Below the pieces are notes generated by a model. That model did not search any database and had not been told where the DNA came from. It saw only the letters and a program-made list of their open reading frames with translations. Made by a program: the position numbers and the translations under genes. 64,000 nt of DNA from NCBI GenBank assembly GCA_963781265.1, contig CAWAFH010000015.1, forward strand, positions 124,001 through 188,000, in the 5' to 3' direction. The DNA is from WHSW01 sp963781265. GTDB lineage: Bacteria; Actinomycetota; Thermoleophilia; Solirubrobacterales; 70-9. Shown one piece after another: positions 1-8,798 of this stretch. Position 1 is the stretch's first letter; each line of letters opens with the position of its first letter.

Positions 1-619
1 CGACGTTGGAGGCGACCAGGATGCCGCCGGCGCCCCCGAACTCGAGCGTGCGCAGGAAGCTCTCGTCGTTGCCGGCCAGGATCTCGAGCCCGTCGATCGG
101 CCCGAGGTCGTCGTTGTTGGCCTGCTTGACCGCGACCACGTTCGCGTGCTCGGCCGCCAGCGATGCAAGCAGCTCGGGCGGGAGGTTGATGCCGCAGCGC
201 GAGGGGATGTTGTAGAGCACGATCGGGGTCTCTCCCGCGGCCTCGGAGACGGCGGCGTAGTGGGCTCTGATCCCCGCCTCGTTCGGCTTGTTGTAGTACG
301 GGGTGACGACGAGGACCGCATGGGCACCGACGTCGCGGGCCTTGCGCGTGAGGGCGACCGTGTGGGCGGTGTCGTTGGAGCCGGTTCCGGCGATCACCGT
401 CGCGTGATCGCCGACCTCGTCGAGGACGGCGTCGAAGAGGCGCACCTTCTCGTCGTCGTGCAGCGTCGAGGCCTCGCCGGTGGTCCCGGCGACGACGAGG
501 CCGTGGCAGCCGTTGTCGACCAGGCGCCGGGCCAGGCGCCGGGCCGAGTCGAGGTCGATCGCGCCATCCGGCTCGAAGGGCGTAACCATCGCCGTCAGCA
601 CTCCGCGGATCTCGCTCAT
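1..619 (-). CDS. dapA: 4-hydroxy-tetrahydrodipicolinate synthase, C-terminus cut by window edge
   Basis: Condenses pyruvate with aspartate semialdehyde, the first committed step of lysine/diaminopimelate synthesis. Reading leftward from the ATG at 619, the protein starts MSEIRGVLTAMVTPF and shows the family motifs GTTGEAS (pyruvate binding), YNIPSRCG (catalytic Tyr) and VVAVKQ (Schiff-base Lys). About 206 codons are present of the usual 290 or so; the rest lies beyond position 1. It is last in a dapB-amidase-dapA run, 19 bp after the amidase stop, so it is probably cotranscribed with dapB. Confidence 0.93.
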   Translation of the reverse strand, partial: MSEIRGVLTAMVTPFEPDGAIDLDSARRLARRLVDNGCHGLVVAGTTGEASTLHDDEKVRLFDAVLDEVGDHATVIAGTGSNDTAHTVALTRKARDVGAHAVLVVTPYYNKPNEAGIRAHYAAVSEAAGETPIVLYNIPSRCGINLPPELLASLAAEHANVVAVKQANNDDLGPIDGLEILAGNDESFLRTLEFGGAGGILVASNV

Positions 620-638
620 CGGCCCAGGGTAACGCGAC

Positions 639-2090
639 TCAAGCGGCGAACACCGGCGGGCGTCTGTCGACCCACGGCTGCGCCCGCTCGAGCTGCGCGG
701 CGATGTCGATCAACAGGTCCTCGCGCCCGAACGGGGCCACGAGCTGGACGCCCACGGGCAGCCCGTCCGGAGTCCAGTGCAGCGGCACGGAGATCGCCGG
801 CTGGCCGGTGGCGTTGAAGATCGCCGTGAACGCGCCGGCCGGGATCGCGCGGCGAAACGCGTCCAGCGGGTCGTCGCCGTGCTGGTCGTAGGTGCCGAGC
901 GGCACCGGGGGCTCGGCCATGGTCGGCGTCATCAGGAGGTCGAAGCCGCCCTCCTCATACCAACCCGCGACCCCGCGGGCGACGAGCTGATGAAGGCCGT
1001 GGTCTGCCAGGTAGCGGGCGCTCGAGCGCTCGCGGCCGACCTCGGCCAGCGCCCAGGTAAGCGGCTCCACGTCGTCGGCGGTGACCTCGCGGCCGATGAG
1101 CATCCCGAACTGGTCGAGCGCGACCGCCTGGCCGGCCGCCCAGCGGGTCATGAACGAGTCCTCCAGGTTGAGCGCCTCGGCCTGAGCCGGGTCGACCGGC
1201 GACGAGTCCTCGACCGCGTGGCCGAGCGACTCGAGCAGCTTGGCGGCCGCCTCGACCGCGGCGACGCACTCCGGCTCGGACTTCAGGCCGGGCACGGGCG
1301 GGTGCAGAGCGAAGCCGATGCGAAGCTTGCGGTCGGCCTCGAGCTCCTCGACGTACGGTCGCAGGGGCGCCGGCGCGACGTAGGGGTCGCCCGGCGCCGG
1401 GCCCTCGACCGCGTCGAGGACCGCGGCCGTGTCGCGCACCGAGCGCGAGATGACGAGCTCGGTGGTCAGCCCGGTCATCACGTCGCCGACCAGCGGGCCC
1501 TCGGTGATCCGCTGGCGGGTCGGCTTGAGGCCGACGAGGCCGTTGACCGAGGCCGGGATCCGGATCGAGCCGCCGCCGTCGTTGGCGTGCGCGATCGAGA
1601 CCATCCCGGAGGCGACCGCTGCGCCGGAGCCCCCGCTCGAGCCGCCGGTCGTGCGCGAGGTGTCCCAGGGGTTGCGGCTCGGGCCGTAGGCCTCGGGTTC
1701 GCTCGTCGGCAGGATCCCGAGCTCGGGCGTATTGGTCTTGCCGACGACGACGAAGCCGGCGGCGCGAAAGCGCTGCGCCAGGGTGGTGTCGACCGGAGCG
1801 CGGAACTCCGCCTCCTTGAGCAGCTTCATCCCCAGGTGCAGCGGCTGGCCCGCGTAGGCGGCGCCGAGGTCCTTGAACAGGAACGGGACGCCCTTGAACG
1901 GGCCGTCCGGCAGATCCGGCGAGGCGGCCTCGGCGCGCCCCTGGTCGAACTGCTCGTGGATGACCGCGTTGACCTGCGGGTTGAGCTCCTCGATCCGGGC
2001 GATCGCCTCCTCGACGAGCTCCGTGGGCGAGACCTCCCCCTTGCGGACGAGCTCGGCCTGGGCGGTCGCGTCCATCGGCGCTGATTCCAT
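639..2090 (-). CDS. Amidase signature family hydrolase
   Basis: A roughly 483-residue serine amidase of the Ser-cisSer-Lys type. The catalytic Lys lies in GVPFLFKDL and the glycine/serine-rich signature in TTGGSSGGSGAAVASGM, followed by DGGGSIRIPAS. Overall it resembles 6-aminohexanoate-cyclic-dimer hydrolase and other general amidases, but substrate cannot be read from sequence. Possible starts are GTG 2093, ATG 2090 and ATG 2075; I use 2090. It sits between dapB and dapA with 28 and 19 bp gaps, so it shares their transcript, although amidases have no standard role in the DAP pathway. Confidence 0.88.
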   Translation of the reverse strand: MESAPMDATAQAELVRKGEVSPTELVEEAIARIEELNPQVNAVIHEQFDQGRAEAASPDLPDGPFKGVPFLFKDLGAAYAGQPLHLGMKLLKEAEFRAPVDTTLAQRFRAAGFVVVGKTNTPELGILPTSEPEAYGPSRNPWDTSRTTGGSSGGSGAAVASGMVSIAHANDGGGSIRIPASVNGLVGLKPTRQRITEGPLVGDVMTGLTTELVISRSVRDTAAVLDAVEGPAPGDPYVAPAPLRPYVEELEADRKLRIGFALHPPVPGLKSEPECVAAVEAAAKLLESLGHAVEDSSPVDPAQAEALNLEDSFMTRWAAGQAVALDQFGMLIGREVTADDVEPLTWALAEVGRERSSARYLADHGLHQLVARGVAGWYEEGGFDLLMTPTMAEPPVPLGTYDQHGDDPLDAFRRAIPAGAFTAIFNATGQPAISVPLHWTPDGLPVGVQLVAPFGREDLLIDIAAQLERAQPWVDRRPPVFAA

Positions 2091-2121
2091 CACAGATCGG
2101 TCCCGCGCCCGGCGCCCGGTC

Positions 2122-2787
2122 TCAGAGCAGCTGCTCGAGGCCGACCGTGATCCGGTCGGGTAGCTCGGCGACCCGGCGAACCGCCAGCAACACGCCGGGC
2201 ATGAAGGAGCGCCGGTCGATCGAGTCGTGGCGGATCGTCAGGGTCTCCCCCGCTCCGCCCAGCAGGACCTCCTGATGGGCGACCAGGCCGGGCAGCCTGA
2301 CCGAGTGGATCGGCTCGTGGACGTTGCCGCCCGAGGCGGCGATCAGCTCCGCGGTCCGCTTCGCCGTTCCCGACGGGGCGTCGAGCTTGCGGTCGTGGTG
2401 CAGCTCGACGATCTCGACCTCGTGCAGGTGACGGGCGGCCTCGGCGGCGAACTTCATCATCAGCACGGCGCCGATCGCGAAGTTCGGCGCGACGAACACG
2501 TTCGCGCCCCCGCGCTCGGCGTCCGCCCGCAGCGCCATCAGGTCGAAGCCGGTCGTGCCGACCACCGCGTGGACGCCGGCGCCGAGACAGGCGCGCACGT
2601 TGTCGACGGCGGTGTCGGGGACGGTGAAGTCGACCACGACGTCCACCCCATCGAGGATCTCGCCGAGCTCCGTGCCGAGGGCCGGGTCGGCGCGCCCGGC
2701 GAGCTCGAGGTCGTCGGCGCCCTCGACGGCGTCGCAGACCGTCGCGCCCATCCTTCCGGCCGCCCCGGCGACCCCGACCCTGATCAC
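2122..2787 (-). CDS. dapB: 4-hydroxy-tetrahydrodipicolinate reductase
   Basis: NAD(P)H-dependent second step of the DAP branch. The N-terminus carries a Rossmann loop (GVAGAAGRMG), the middle the DFTVP segment, and the active site ELHHDRKLDAPSGTA with the catalytic His and Lys. The open frame continues upstream into the M16 gene region, but the natural start is GTG at 2787 (VIRVGVAG), 10 bp after the M16 stop. At 221 residues it is shorter than the usual 245-270; the segment between Rossmann fold and active site looks compact rather than truncated. Confidence 0.93.
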   Translation of the reverse strand: MIRVGVAGAAGRMGATVCDAVEGADDLELAGRADPALGTELGEILDGVDVVVDFTVPDTAVDNVRACLGAGVHAVVGTTGFDLMALRADAERGGANVFVAPNFAIGAVLMMKFAAEAARHLHEVEIVELHHDRKLDAPSGTAKRTAELIAASGGNVHEPIHSVRLPGLVAHQEVLLGGAGETLTIRHDSIDRRSFMPGVLLAVRRVAELPDRITVGLEQLL

Positions 2788-2797
2788 GAGCGGCCGG

Positions 2798-4144
2798 TCA
2801 AGCCACCAGCGCCTCGGACACGGAGCCGGCCGCAGCTCGGAAGCGCGACTCCTCCGGGCCGACGCAGGCCGCTGCGAGCTTGTGCGGGTCGTAGAGCTCG
2901 GCGGCGAGCTCGGCCACCTCCTCGGCGCTGACCGCGTCGACGCGCTCGAGCATCTCGTCGAGCGAGAGCAGGGGGACGTCGAAGAGCACTCCGCGCGCCA
3001 GCCGGCCCATCCGCGCCCCGGTTGCCTCGAGGCCGAGGACCATGCGGCCCTTGACGTGCTCCTTGGCGCGCGCGAGCTCCTCGTCGCCGACGCCCTCGTC
3101 GTGGAGCTTGACCAGCTCGCGGCCGATGATCTCGCACGCCTCGGCGACGTTGTCGGCGCGGGTGCCGACGTACATCGCGACGAAGCCGCGGTCGACGAAC
3201 TCATGCGTGTAGGAGCCGACCGAGTACGCGAGCCCGCGCTTCTCGCGCACCTCGCGAAACAGCCGCGACGAGACCGATCCGCCGAAGATCGTGTCGAGGA
3301 TGCCGAGCGCGAAGCGGCGCTCGTCGGCGCGCGCAATCCCGGGGCCGCCGAAGCAGATGTGGTACTGCTCGGTCTCCTTGGGATAGAAGCTCAGCCGGGC
3401 CTGCTCGGGGGCCGCCGCGCCGTTGACCGACCCGTTGGAGCTCCCCGGGGCGGGCTGCAACAGCCGCTGCGAGAGCTCGACGATCCGTTCGTGCTCGAGA
3501 TGTCCGGCCGCGGCCACCACGATGTTGCCCGCGGTGTAGCGGGAGGCGTGGTAGGAGGCGATGTCCGGCACCGGGATCCCGCCGATCACCTCGGCGGTGC
3601 CGAGCACGCGGCGACCCAGCGGCGTGTCGCCGTAGATCGCCTCGGCGAGCACGTCGTGGACCCGGTCCGAGGGCTCGTCCTCGTACATGGCGATCTCCTC
3701 GAGCACGACCGCGCGCTCGGAGTCGATCTCGTCGACCGGGAGCGAGGGCGCCAGGAGCATCTCGGCGAGCAGGTCGAAGGCGTCCTCCGTGTGCTCGTCG
3801 AGAAAGCGCGCGTGCAGATGCGTCGTCTCCTTGCCGGTGGCGGCGTTGGTCGCCGCGCCCATGCCGTCGAAGAGCTCCGAGATCTCGATCGCCGAGTGGC
3901 GCTCGGTGCCCTTGAACAGCAGGTGCTCCAGGAAATGCGAGACGCCGGCTTGCGCCGGCGTCTCGTCACGTGATCCGGTTTTCACCCAGAGGCCGAGGGC
4001 CACCGAGCGAACCGAGGGAACGACCTCGGTCACCACCTGGACCCCCGAGTCGAGCGTCGTGAGCTCGACTCCCTCGGGCAGCGCAGAACCAGGCGACTCA
4101 ACGGCGTCGCGGCTCGGCTCTGCTTCGCTCCGCCTCACTGTCAA
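2798..4144 (-). CDS. M16 family zinc metallopeptidase (PepR-like)
   Basis: Insulinase/processing-peptidase family protein of 448 residues with the inverted zinc motif HxxEH at His70-Phe-Leu-Glu73-His74 and a second, inactive-type domain in the C-terminal half. Bacterial homologues often lie next to pnp and the dap genes, as here. The start is TTG at 4144, overlapping the pnp stop as TTGA; a GTG two codons later (4138) is an equally good alternative. Translational coupling to pnp is likely. The physiological substrate of these single-chain M16 proteins is generally unknown. Confidence 0.9.
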   Translation of the reverse strand: MTVRRSEAEPSRDAVESPGSALPEGVELTTLDSGVQVVTEVVPSVRSVALGLWVKTGSRDETPAQAGVSHFLEHLLFKGTERHSAIEISELFDGMGAATNAATGKETTHLHARFLDEHTEDAFDLLAEMLLAPSLPVDEIDSERAVVLEEIAMYEDEPSDRVHDVLAEAIYGDTPLGRRVLGTAEVIGGIPVPDIASYHASRYTAGNIVVAAAGHLEHERIVELSQRLLQPAPGSSNGSVNGAAAPEQARLSFYPKETEQYHICFGGPGIARADERRFALGILDTIFGGSVSSRLFREVREKRGLAYSVGSYTHEFVDRGFVAMYVGTRADNVAEACEIIGRELVKLHDEGVGDEELARAKEHVKGRMVLGLEATGARMGRLARGVLFDVPLLSLDEMLERVDAVSAEEVAELAAELYDPHKLAAACVGPEESRFRAAAGSVSEALVA

Positions 4145-6429
4145 TCGAGGCGCTCGCGCTGACGCCCACCGCGACCGCCGTCGCGGCCGCCCCTGCCACC
4201 GTCGCGACCGCCGCGTCCACCGCGCCCGCCGCTGTCGCGACCGCCGCGACGGCCTCCGCCGCCGCCCATGGTCGGGTCGCCGGTGCCGAGCTTCTGCATC
4301 TCCTCCGGCGACTTGCCGGCGATCGCCGGGTCGTCCGTGAGGCGCAGGCCGATCCGGCCACGCTCCTTGTCGACCTCGGCGACGGTGACGTCGATCTCGT
4401 CGCCCTGCGAGAGGACGCTCTCGACCGTGTCGACCCGCTCTCCGGGCTTCACGTTCGAGATGTGCAGGAGACCGTCGGTGCCCTTGACCAGTTCGACGAA
4501 GGCGCCGAACGTCGTCGTCTTGACGACCTTGGCCTTCGGGAAGTGGTCGCCGATCTCGGCCTCGCGCGTCATCGACTCGATCCGGGCGATGCAGCCCTCG
4601 ACCAGGGCGACGTTCGGCGCGTAGATCCGCACCGTGCCGTCGTCGTCGATGTCGATCTCGGCCTCGAACTCCTCCTGCATGCCGCGGATCGTCTCGCCGC
4701 CCTTGCCGATCACGGCCCCGATCTTCTCGGGGTCGATCTTGATCGACTCGATCGCGGGAGCGAACTCGGACAGCTTCTCGCGCGGCCCGTCGATCGCCTC
4801 GGCCATCTTGTCGAGGATGAACAGGCGTCCCTTGCGGGCCTGCTCGAGCGCGTCCGTGAGGATCTCGAAGGTGACCCCCGAGATCTTGATGTCCATCTGC
4901 AGGGCGGTGATCCCGTCCTTGGAGCCGGCGACCTTGAAGTCCATGTCGCCGAGGTGATCCTCGACGCCGGCGATGTCGGTGAGGACGATGTAGTCATCGC
5001 CCTCCTTGATCAGGCCCATCGCGACGCCGGCGACCGGGTATGCGACCGGGACGCCCGCCGCCTGGAGCGCCATCGACGAGGCGCAGACGGAGCCCATCGA
5101 GGACGACCCGTTCGACTCCAGCGTGTCGGAGACGACGCGGATCACGTACGGGAACTCCTCCTGGTCCGGGATGCTCGGCACCAGGGCCCGCTCGGCGAGC
5201 GCGCCGTGGCCGATGTCGCGGCGCTTCGGGCCGCGCATGAACCCCGCCTCCCCGACCGAGAACGGCGGGAAGTTGTAGTGGTGCCAGAAGAGCTTCTTCT
5301 CCTGGAGCCCGAGGTTGTCGACCTTCATGTCCATCCGCGTCGTCCCCAGCGTCGCGCTGGAGAGGATCTGCGTCTCACCGCGGGTGAACAGACCCGAGCC
5401 GTGGACGCGCGGGGCGACGTCGATCTCGGTCTCGATCGGGCGGATCTCGTCCTGGGCGCGACCGTCGGGGCGCTTCTTGTCGACCGCGATCCGCTTGCGG
5501 ATCATGTCCTTCTCGATCTTCGCGAACGCACGCGCGACCTCCGCGGACTTCTCCGAGGTGGCGTCGTCGTCGCCCTCGACCGTGCCGAGGTCGGCGGCGG
5601 CCTCCTCCTCGACCGCCTTGATCGCGTCCTGGCGGGCGAGCTTCTCGGGCACCTGGGTCGCGTCGTCGAGCTTCGAGCCGTACTTCGAGGCGATCTGATC
5701 GAGCAGGCCCTCGTCGATCGACGGAGCCTCGATCTCGACCTTGTCCTTGCCGGCCTTGGACTGGAGCTCCTCCATCGCGCCGATCAGCGTCTTGATCTCG
5801 CCGTGGGCGATGTCGAGCGCGTCGAGCACCTCGGCCTCGGTGACGCCGTCGGCGCCGCACTCGACCATCAGGATCGCGTCCTTGGAGCCGGAGACGATCA
5901 GATCCATCTCGAGCTCGGGGTGCGTCTCCTCCTCGGGGTTGACGATGAAGTCACCGTCGAGCTTGCCGATGCGGATGGCACCGACCAGGGTCTCGACCGG
6001 GACCGGGGAGATCGCCAGCGCCGCTGAGGCGCCGTTCATCGCGAGGATGTCGTAAGGGTTCACGTGGTCGACCGAGATCGGCTGGGCGACCAGCTGGGTC
6101 TCGTAGTGCCATCCCTTCGGGAACAGCGGCCGGATCGGGCGGTCGATCATGCGCGCGGTCAGCGTCGCCTTCTCGCCCGCCCTCGCCTCGCGGCGGAAGA
6201 ACGAGCCGGGGATCTTGCCGGCGGCGTAGTGCTTCTCCTCGACGTCCACCGTCAGCGGCAGGAAGTCGACATCGCGCAGGTTGCCCATCGTCGCGGTGCA
6301 GAGGACCATCGTGTCCCCGGCGCGGACGACGACGGCGCCGCCCGCCTGGCGGGCGAGCTTGCCGGTCTCGAAGGAGAGCTCGTTGCCTCCGACCTCACAC
6401 GAGACGCGGGTCACGTCGAACATACTCAT
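4141..6429 (-). CDS. pnp: Polyribonucleotide nucleotidyltransferase (PNPase)
   Basis: Phosphorolytic 3'-5' exoribonuclease of RNA turnover. The 762-residue protein has two RNase PH domains around the all-alpha domain, then a KH domain with the GKGG loop (IGAVIGKGGETIRGM, near residue 600) and an S1 domain (near 655-715). It ends in a low-complexity RG/RGG tail of about 45 residues (GGGGGRRGG and onward), a feature of RNA-binding disordered tails. ATG at 6429, with a second Met two residues later. Order rpsO, two redox genes, pnp, M16, dapB. Confidence 0.97.
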   Translation of the reverse strand: MSMFDVTRVSCEVGGNELSFETGKLARQAGGAVVVRAGDTMVLCTATMGNLRDVDFLPLTVDVEEKHYAAGKIPGSFFRREARAGEKATLTARMIDRPIRPLFPKGWHYETQLVAQPISVDHVNPYDILAMNGASAALAISPVPVETLVGAIRIGKLDGDFIVNPEEETHPELEMDLIVSGSKDAILMVECGADGVTEAEVLDALDIAHGEIKTLIGAMEELQSKAGKDKVEIEAPSIDEGLLDQIASKYGSKLDDATQVPEKLARQDAIKAVEEEAAADLGTVEGDDDATSEKSAEVARAFAKIEKDMIRKRIAVDKKRPDGRAQDEIRPIETEIDVAPRVHGSGLFTRGETQILSSATLGTTRMDMKVDNLGLQEKKLFWHHYNFPPFSVGEAGFMRGPKRRDIGHGALAERALVPSIPDQEEFPYVIRVVSDTLESNGSSSMGSVCASSMALQAAGVPVAYPVAGVAMGLIKEGDDYIVLTDIAGVEDHLGDMDFKVAGSKDGITALQMDIKISGVTFEILTDALEQARKGRLFILDKMAEAIDGPREKLSEFAPAIESIKIDPEKIGAVIGKGGETIRGMQEEFEAEIDIDDDGTVRIYAPNVALVEGCIARIESMTREAEIGDHFPKAKVVKTTTFGAFVELVKGTDGLLHISNVKPGERVDTVESVLSQGDEIDVTVAEVDKERGRIGLRLTDDPAIAGKSPEEMQKLGTGDPTMGGGGGRRGGRDSGGRGGRGGRDGGRGGRDGGRGGRQRERLD

Positions 6430-6506
6430 CTATTCAGCTTTTCCTTTCGGTAGCCCGGTTGGCTACCCAACGTTCCAGAACTTCTCGTTCTCTAACGGGT
6501 GCGATG
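6430..6506 (-). promoter_or_regulatory. pnp leader with stem-loop
   Basis: The 77-bp gap upstream of pnp contains, on the minus strand, a perfect 7-bp stem (GGTAGCC / GGCTACC, 6449-6467) with a 5-nt loop, followed by a purine-rich ribosome binding segment (GAAAGGAAAAG) before the ATG. Upstream lies a weaker hairpin (AGAAC / GTTCT, near 6477-6491). PNPase genes in other bacteria are often autoregulated through leader hairpins, so a control role is plausible but inferred. No poly-U tract follows, so it is not an intrinsic terminator. Confidence 0.45.
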
Positions 6507-6938
6507 TTACAAGGAGCGCAGGGCTGCGAGTTGGGCTGCGGGCTCGCTCGGAAGCGCGCTGCCGCCGGCGAACGCCGTCGGCGTGCCCGTGACCCCGGCC
6601 CGGATCCCGGCCTCGAAGTCGGCCCGCACGCGCTCGGCGACCGCGGCGGAGCGGCGATCGGCCTCGAACCGCTCCAGGTCGAGCCCGAGCTCGGTGGCGC
6701 GGCGCCACAGATGCGGGTCGTCGACGTGCGCCGGATCGGCGTAGATCGAGTCGACCATCGCCCAGAAGCTGGGCTCGTCGTGCAGTGCGGCAGCCTCGGC
6801 CGCGGCGTGGAGCGCCGGCGAGCGCGGGCGCTTCGAGGCGATCGGGAAGTGGCGCAGGCAGAGCCGCAGCCGGAGCTGGGAGATCTCCGCCCAGGCGGCG
6901 GCGCAGGCCGGGCAGCCGAGGTCCGCGTAGACGATCAC
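6507..6938 (-). CDS. DsbA/thioredoxin-fold protein with CPAC motif
   Basis: Short thioredoxin-fold protein with the redox motif CPAC in YADLGCPACAAAW and the cis-proline region VTGTPTAF. The nearest recognised start is GTG at 6938, but family-like sequence (ending DHVRGDGPEVIVY) continues in frame upstream of it, matching the usual DsbA-family lead-in. The true start may therefore be further upstream, overlapping or touching the peroxiredoxin stop; only rare CTG codons are available there. No signal peptide is visible. Probable partner of the adjacent peroxiredoxin in thiol redox chemistry. Confidence 0.75.
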   Translation of the reverse strand: MIVYADLGCPACAAAWAEISQLRLRLCLRHFPIASKRPRSPALHAAAEAAALHDEPSFWAMVDSIYADPAHVDDPHLWRRATELGLDLERFEADRRSAAVAERVRADFEAGIRAGVTGTPTAFAGGSALPSEPAAQLAALRSL

Positions 6939-7002
6939 CTCGGGCCCGTCGCCGCGAACGTGATCGCCCGGACCGAGCGCCGGGACCGCGGCGCTGGTCA
7001 GG

Positions 7003-7485
7003 TCAGCCAGCGGTGGACTCCGGATCGCCCGACACCGACTCGAGGGCGTCGAAGATCAGGTTGGCCCCCGGGATCGTCAGCGGGGTCGGCTCGGCGTGCA
7101 CCCAGCGCACGATCCCCTGCTCGTCGATCAGGACCAGCGACCGGTTCGGGGTCCCCCACTCCTCGAGGTAGGCGCCGTAGGCGCGCGAGACCTCGCCCTT
7201 CGGGTGAAAGTCCGAGAGCAGCGTCAGCTCGAGCCCGAGGTGCTTGCGAAACGCGTTGTGCGCCCAGCTGCCGTCGGTCGAGACGCCGATCAGCTGCGCG
7301 CCCGCGGCCTCGATCTGGCCGAGCACCTCCTGGTAGACGGAGAGCTGGTCGGAGCAGACCGGGCTGAAGTCGTTCGGATAGAAGGCGAGCACGACCTTGC
7401 GGCCGCGCAGGTCGGCGAGGCTGACCTCGTTCCCGCGGTGATCCGGAAGCGTGAACTCGGGGGCCTTGGTGCCGGGCTCGATCAC
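7003..7485 (-). CDS. Peroxiredoxin (AhpE/Bcp-like, single Cys)
   Basis: Thiol peroxidase of 160 residues that reduces hydroperoxides. The peroxidatic Cys lies in FYPNDFSPVCSDQ, the equivalent of the PxxxTxxC motif with Ser in place of Thr. No resolving Cys is visible, so it is a 1-Cys type that would need an external thiol. C-terminal segments (GVSTDGSWAHNAF, LLSDFHPKGEVSRAYG) fit the AhpE/Bcp families. ATG start at 7485; it lies 18 bp after rpsO and upstream of the DsbA-like gene. Confidence 0.9.
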   Translation of the reverse strand: MIEPGTKAPEFTLPDHRGNEVSLADLRGRKVVLAFYPNDFSPVCSDQLSVYQEVLGQIEAAGAQLIGVSTDGSWAHNAFRKHLGLELTLLSDFHPKGEVSRAYGAYLEEWGTPNRSLVLIDEQGIVRWVHAEPTPLTIPGANLIFDALESVSGDPESTAG

Positions 7486-7503
7486 GGCGGCCGGCCGGCG
7501 CCT

Positions 7504-7773
7504 CTAGCGGCGCAGGCCGAGGTCGGCGACCAGCGCGCGATAGCGCTCGAGGTCGGAGCGCTCGAGGTAGCGGAGCAGCCGCCGGCGCTTGCCGACCAGC
7601 ATCAGCAGACCGCGGCGCGAGTGGTGGTCCTTCTTGTGCGTGCGCAGGTGCTCGGTGAGCTCGTTGATGCGCTCGGTGAGCAGCGCGACCTGGACCTCGG
7701 CCGAGCCGGTGTCGCCGTCATCGCGACCGTACTTGCCGATCAGCTCCTGCTTCTTTTCCTTGGTCAGACTCAT
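7504..7773 (-). CDS. rpsO: 30S ribosomal protein S15
   Basis: Eighty-nine residues from ATG 7773 (MSLTKEKKQELIGKYG) to a stop at 7504, the normal length. The diagnostic segments HLRTHKKDHHSRRGLL and LLRYLERSDLERY match the 16S rRNA-binding helices. The open frame extends 33 codons upstream, but that part lies in the leader. The leader (7774-7844) contains a small hairpin, GGAAC-TATC-GTTCC; S15 commonly regulates its own translation, though no known S15 leader class is recognisable here. Confidence 0.97.
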   Translation of the reverse strand: MSLTKEKKQELIGKYGRDDGDTGSAEVQVALLTERINELTEHLRTHKKDHHSRRGLLMLVGKRRRLLRYLERSDLERYRALVADLGLRR

Positions 7774-7844
7774 GATCAATCGTGGTCGCGCGTCGCCTGG
7801 AACGATAGTTCCTCGCTCGAGCTCCGCGCTCGCGGCGCAAGAGG

Positions 7845-8735
7845 TTAGCGAGGTGGTTCGAACTCGGCGCAAAGGGTCCGCGCGAGCCCGACGTCGTGGC
7901 CCATCTGGGCGACCAGATCGTCGACGCTCTCGAAGCGCTTCTCGCCCCGCAGCCGGGCGATGAAGGCGATCCGCAGGGTCTGTCCGTAGAGGTCCGAGTC
8001 GTGATCGATCAGATATGACTCGATCAGCACGCCGCGGCCGGTCTCGAAGGTCGGGCGCACCCCGACGTTGACCGCCGCCGGGATCCCGTTGGCGAAGGCC
8101 GCGTAGACGCCGTGGCCGGGATAGGCGTAATCCTCGGAAGGGACCACGTTCGCGGTCGGGAACCCGAGCGTGCGACCGCGCCCGTCCCCCTCGACGACCT
8201 CCCCCTCGAGCAGCAGCGGCGCCCCGAGGCAGCGCATCGCGCCCTCGACGTCGCCCGCGGCGACCAGGGCCCGGATCCGGGTCGACGAGACGGTCTCGCC
8301 GTCGACCTCGACGAGCGGCTCGACCCGGGTCTCGAACTCGGAGTGCGAGCGCAGCATCTGCGGGTCGCCCTTCGCCCTCGTGCCGAAGCGGAAGTTCTCG
8401 CCGACCGAGACGGCCGTGGCCCCCAGCGTCTCGATCAGGATGCGCGAGCAGAACTCCTCCGCCTCGATCCCGCGGAACTCCTGATCGAACGGGATGATCA
8501 CCAACTCCGCGACGCCGAGCCCCTCGATCACGTCGCGCTTGATCTCGAACGGCATGATCAGCTTCGGCGCCGCCTCGGGGTGGATGACGCTGAGCGGGTG
8601 CGGCTCGAAGGTCAGGACGGTGTCGGAGCCCTTGATCACCTGGCGGTGGCCGACGTGCACGCCGTCGAAGGTGCCGATCGCGACCCGTCGCGGGCGCGCC
8701 TCGGCCTCGTTCAGCGGGGTGACGGCGATGCTCAT
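7845..8735 (-). CDS. ribF: Bifunctional riboflavin kinase/FAD synthetase
   Basis: Makes FMN from riboflavin and FAD from FMN. The adenylyltransferase half has GTFDGVHVGH, FEPHP and SSTRIR; the flavokinase half has GFPTANV and a C-terminal LRGEKRF segment. Length is 296. Oddity: the stretch between GHRQ and TFEPHP is only about a dozen residues, shorter than the usual 20-25, so the helix after the first HxGH motif is reduced. ATG at 8735, 63 bp after truB and 71 bp before rpsO, all same strand. Confidence 0.95.
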   Translation of the reverse strand: MSIAVTPLNEAEARPRRVAIGTFDGVHVGHRQVIKGSDTVLTFEPHPLSVIHPEAAPKLIMPFEIKRDVIEGLGVAELVIIPFDQEFRGIEAEEFCSRILIETLGATAVSVGENFRFGTRAKGDPQMLRSHSEFETRVEPLVEVDGETVSSTRIRALVAAGDVEGAMRCLGAPLLLEGEVVEGDGRGRTLGFPTANVVPSEDYAYPGHGVYAAFANGIPAAVNVGVRPTFETGRGVLIESYLIDHDSDLYGQTLRIAFIARLRGEKRFESVDDLVAQMGHDVGLARTLCAEFEPPR

Positions 8736-8798
8736 CGCACGGAACTGTGGCAGCTTCCGATCGCGGAGCCCGAAGGGCGAAGCGGAGGTGCGCCGCTG

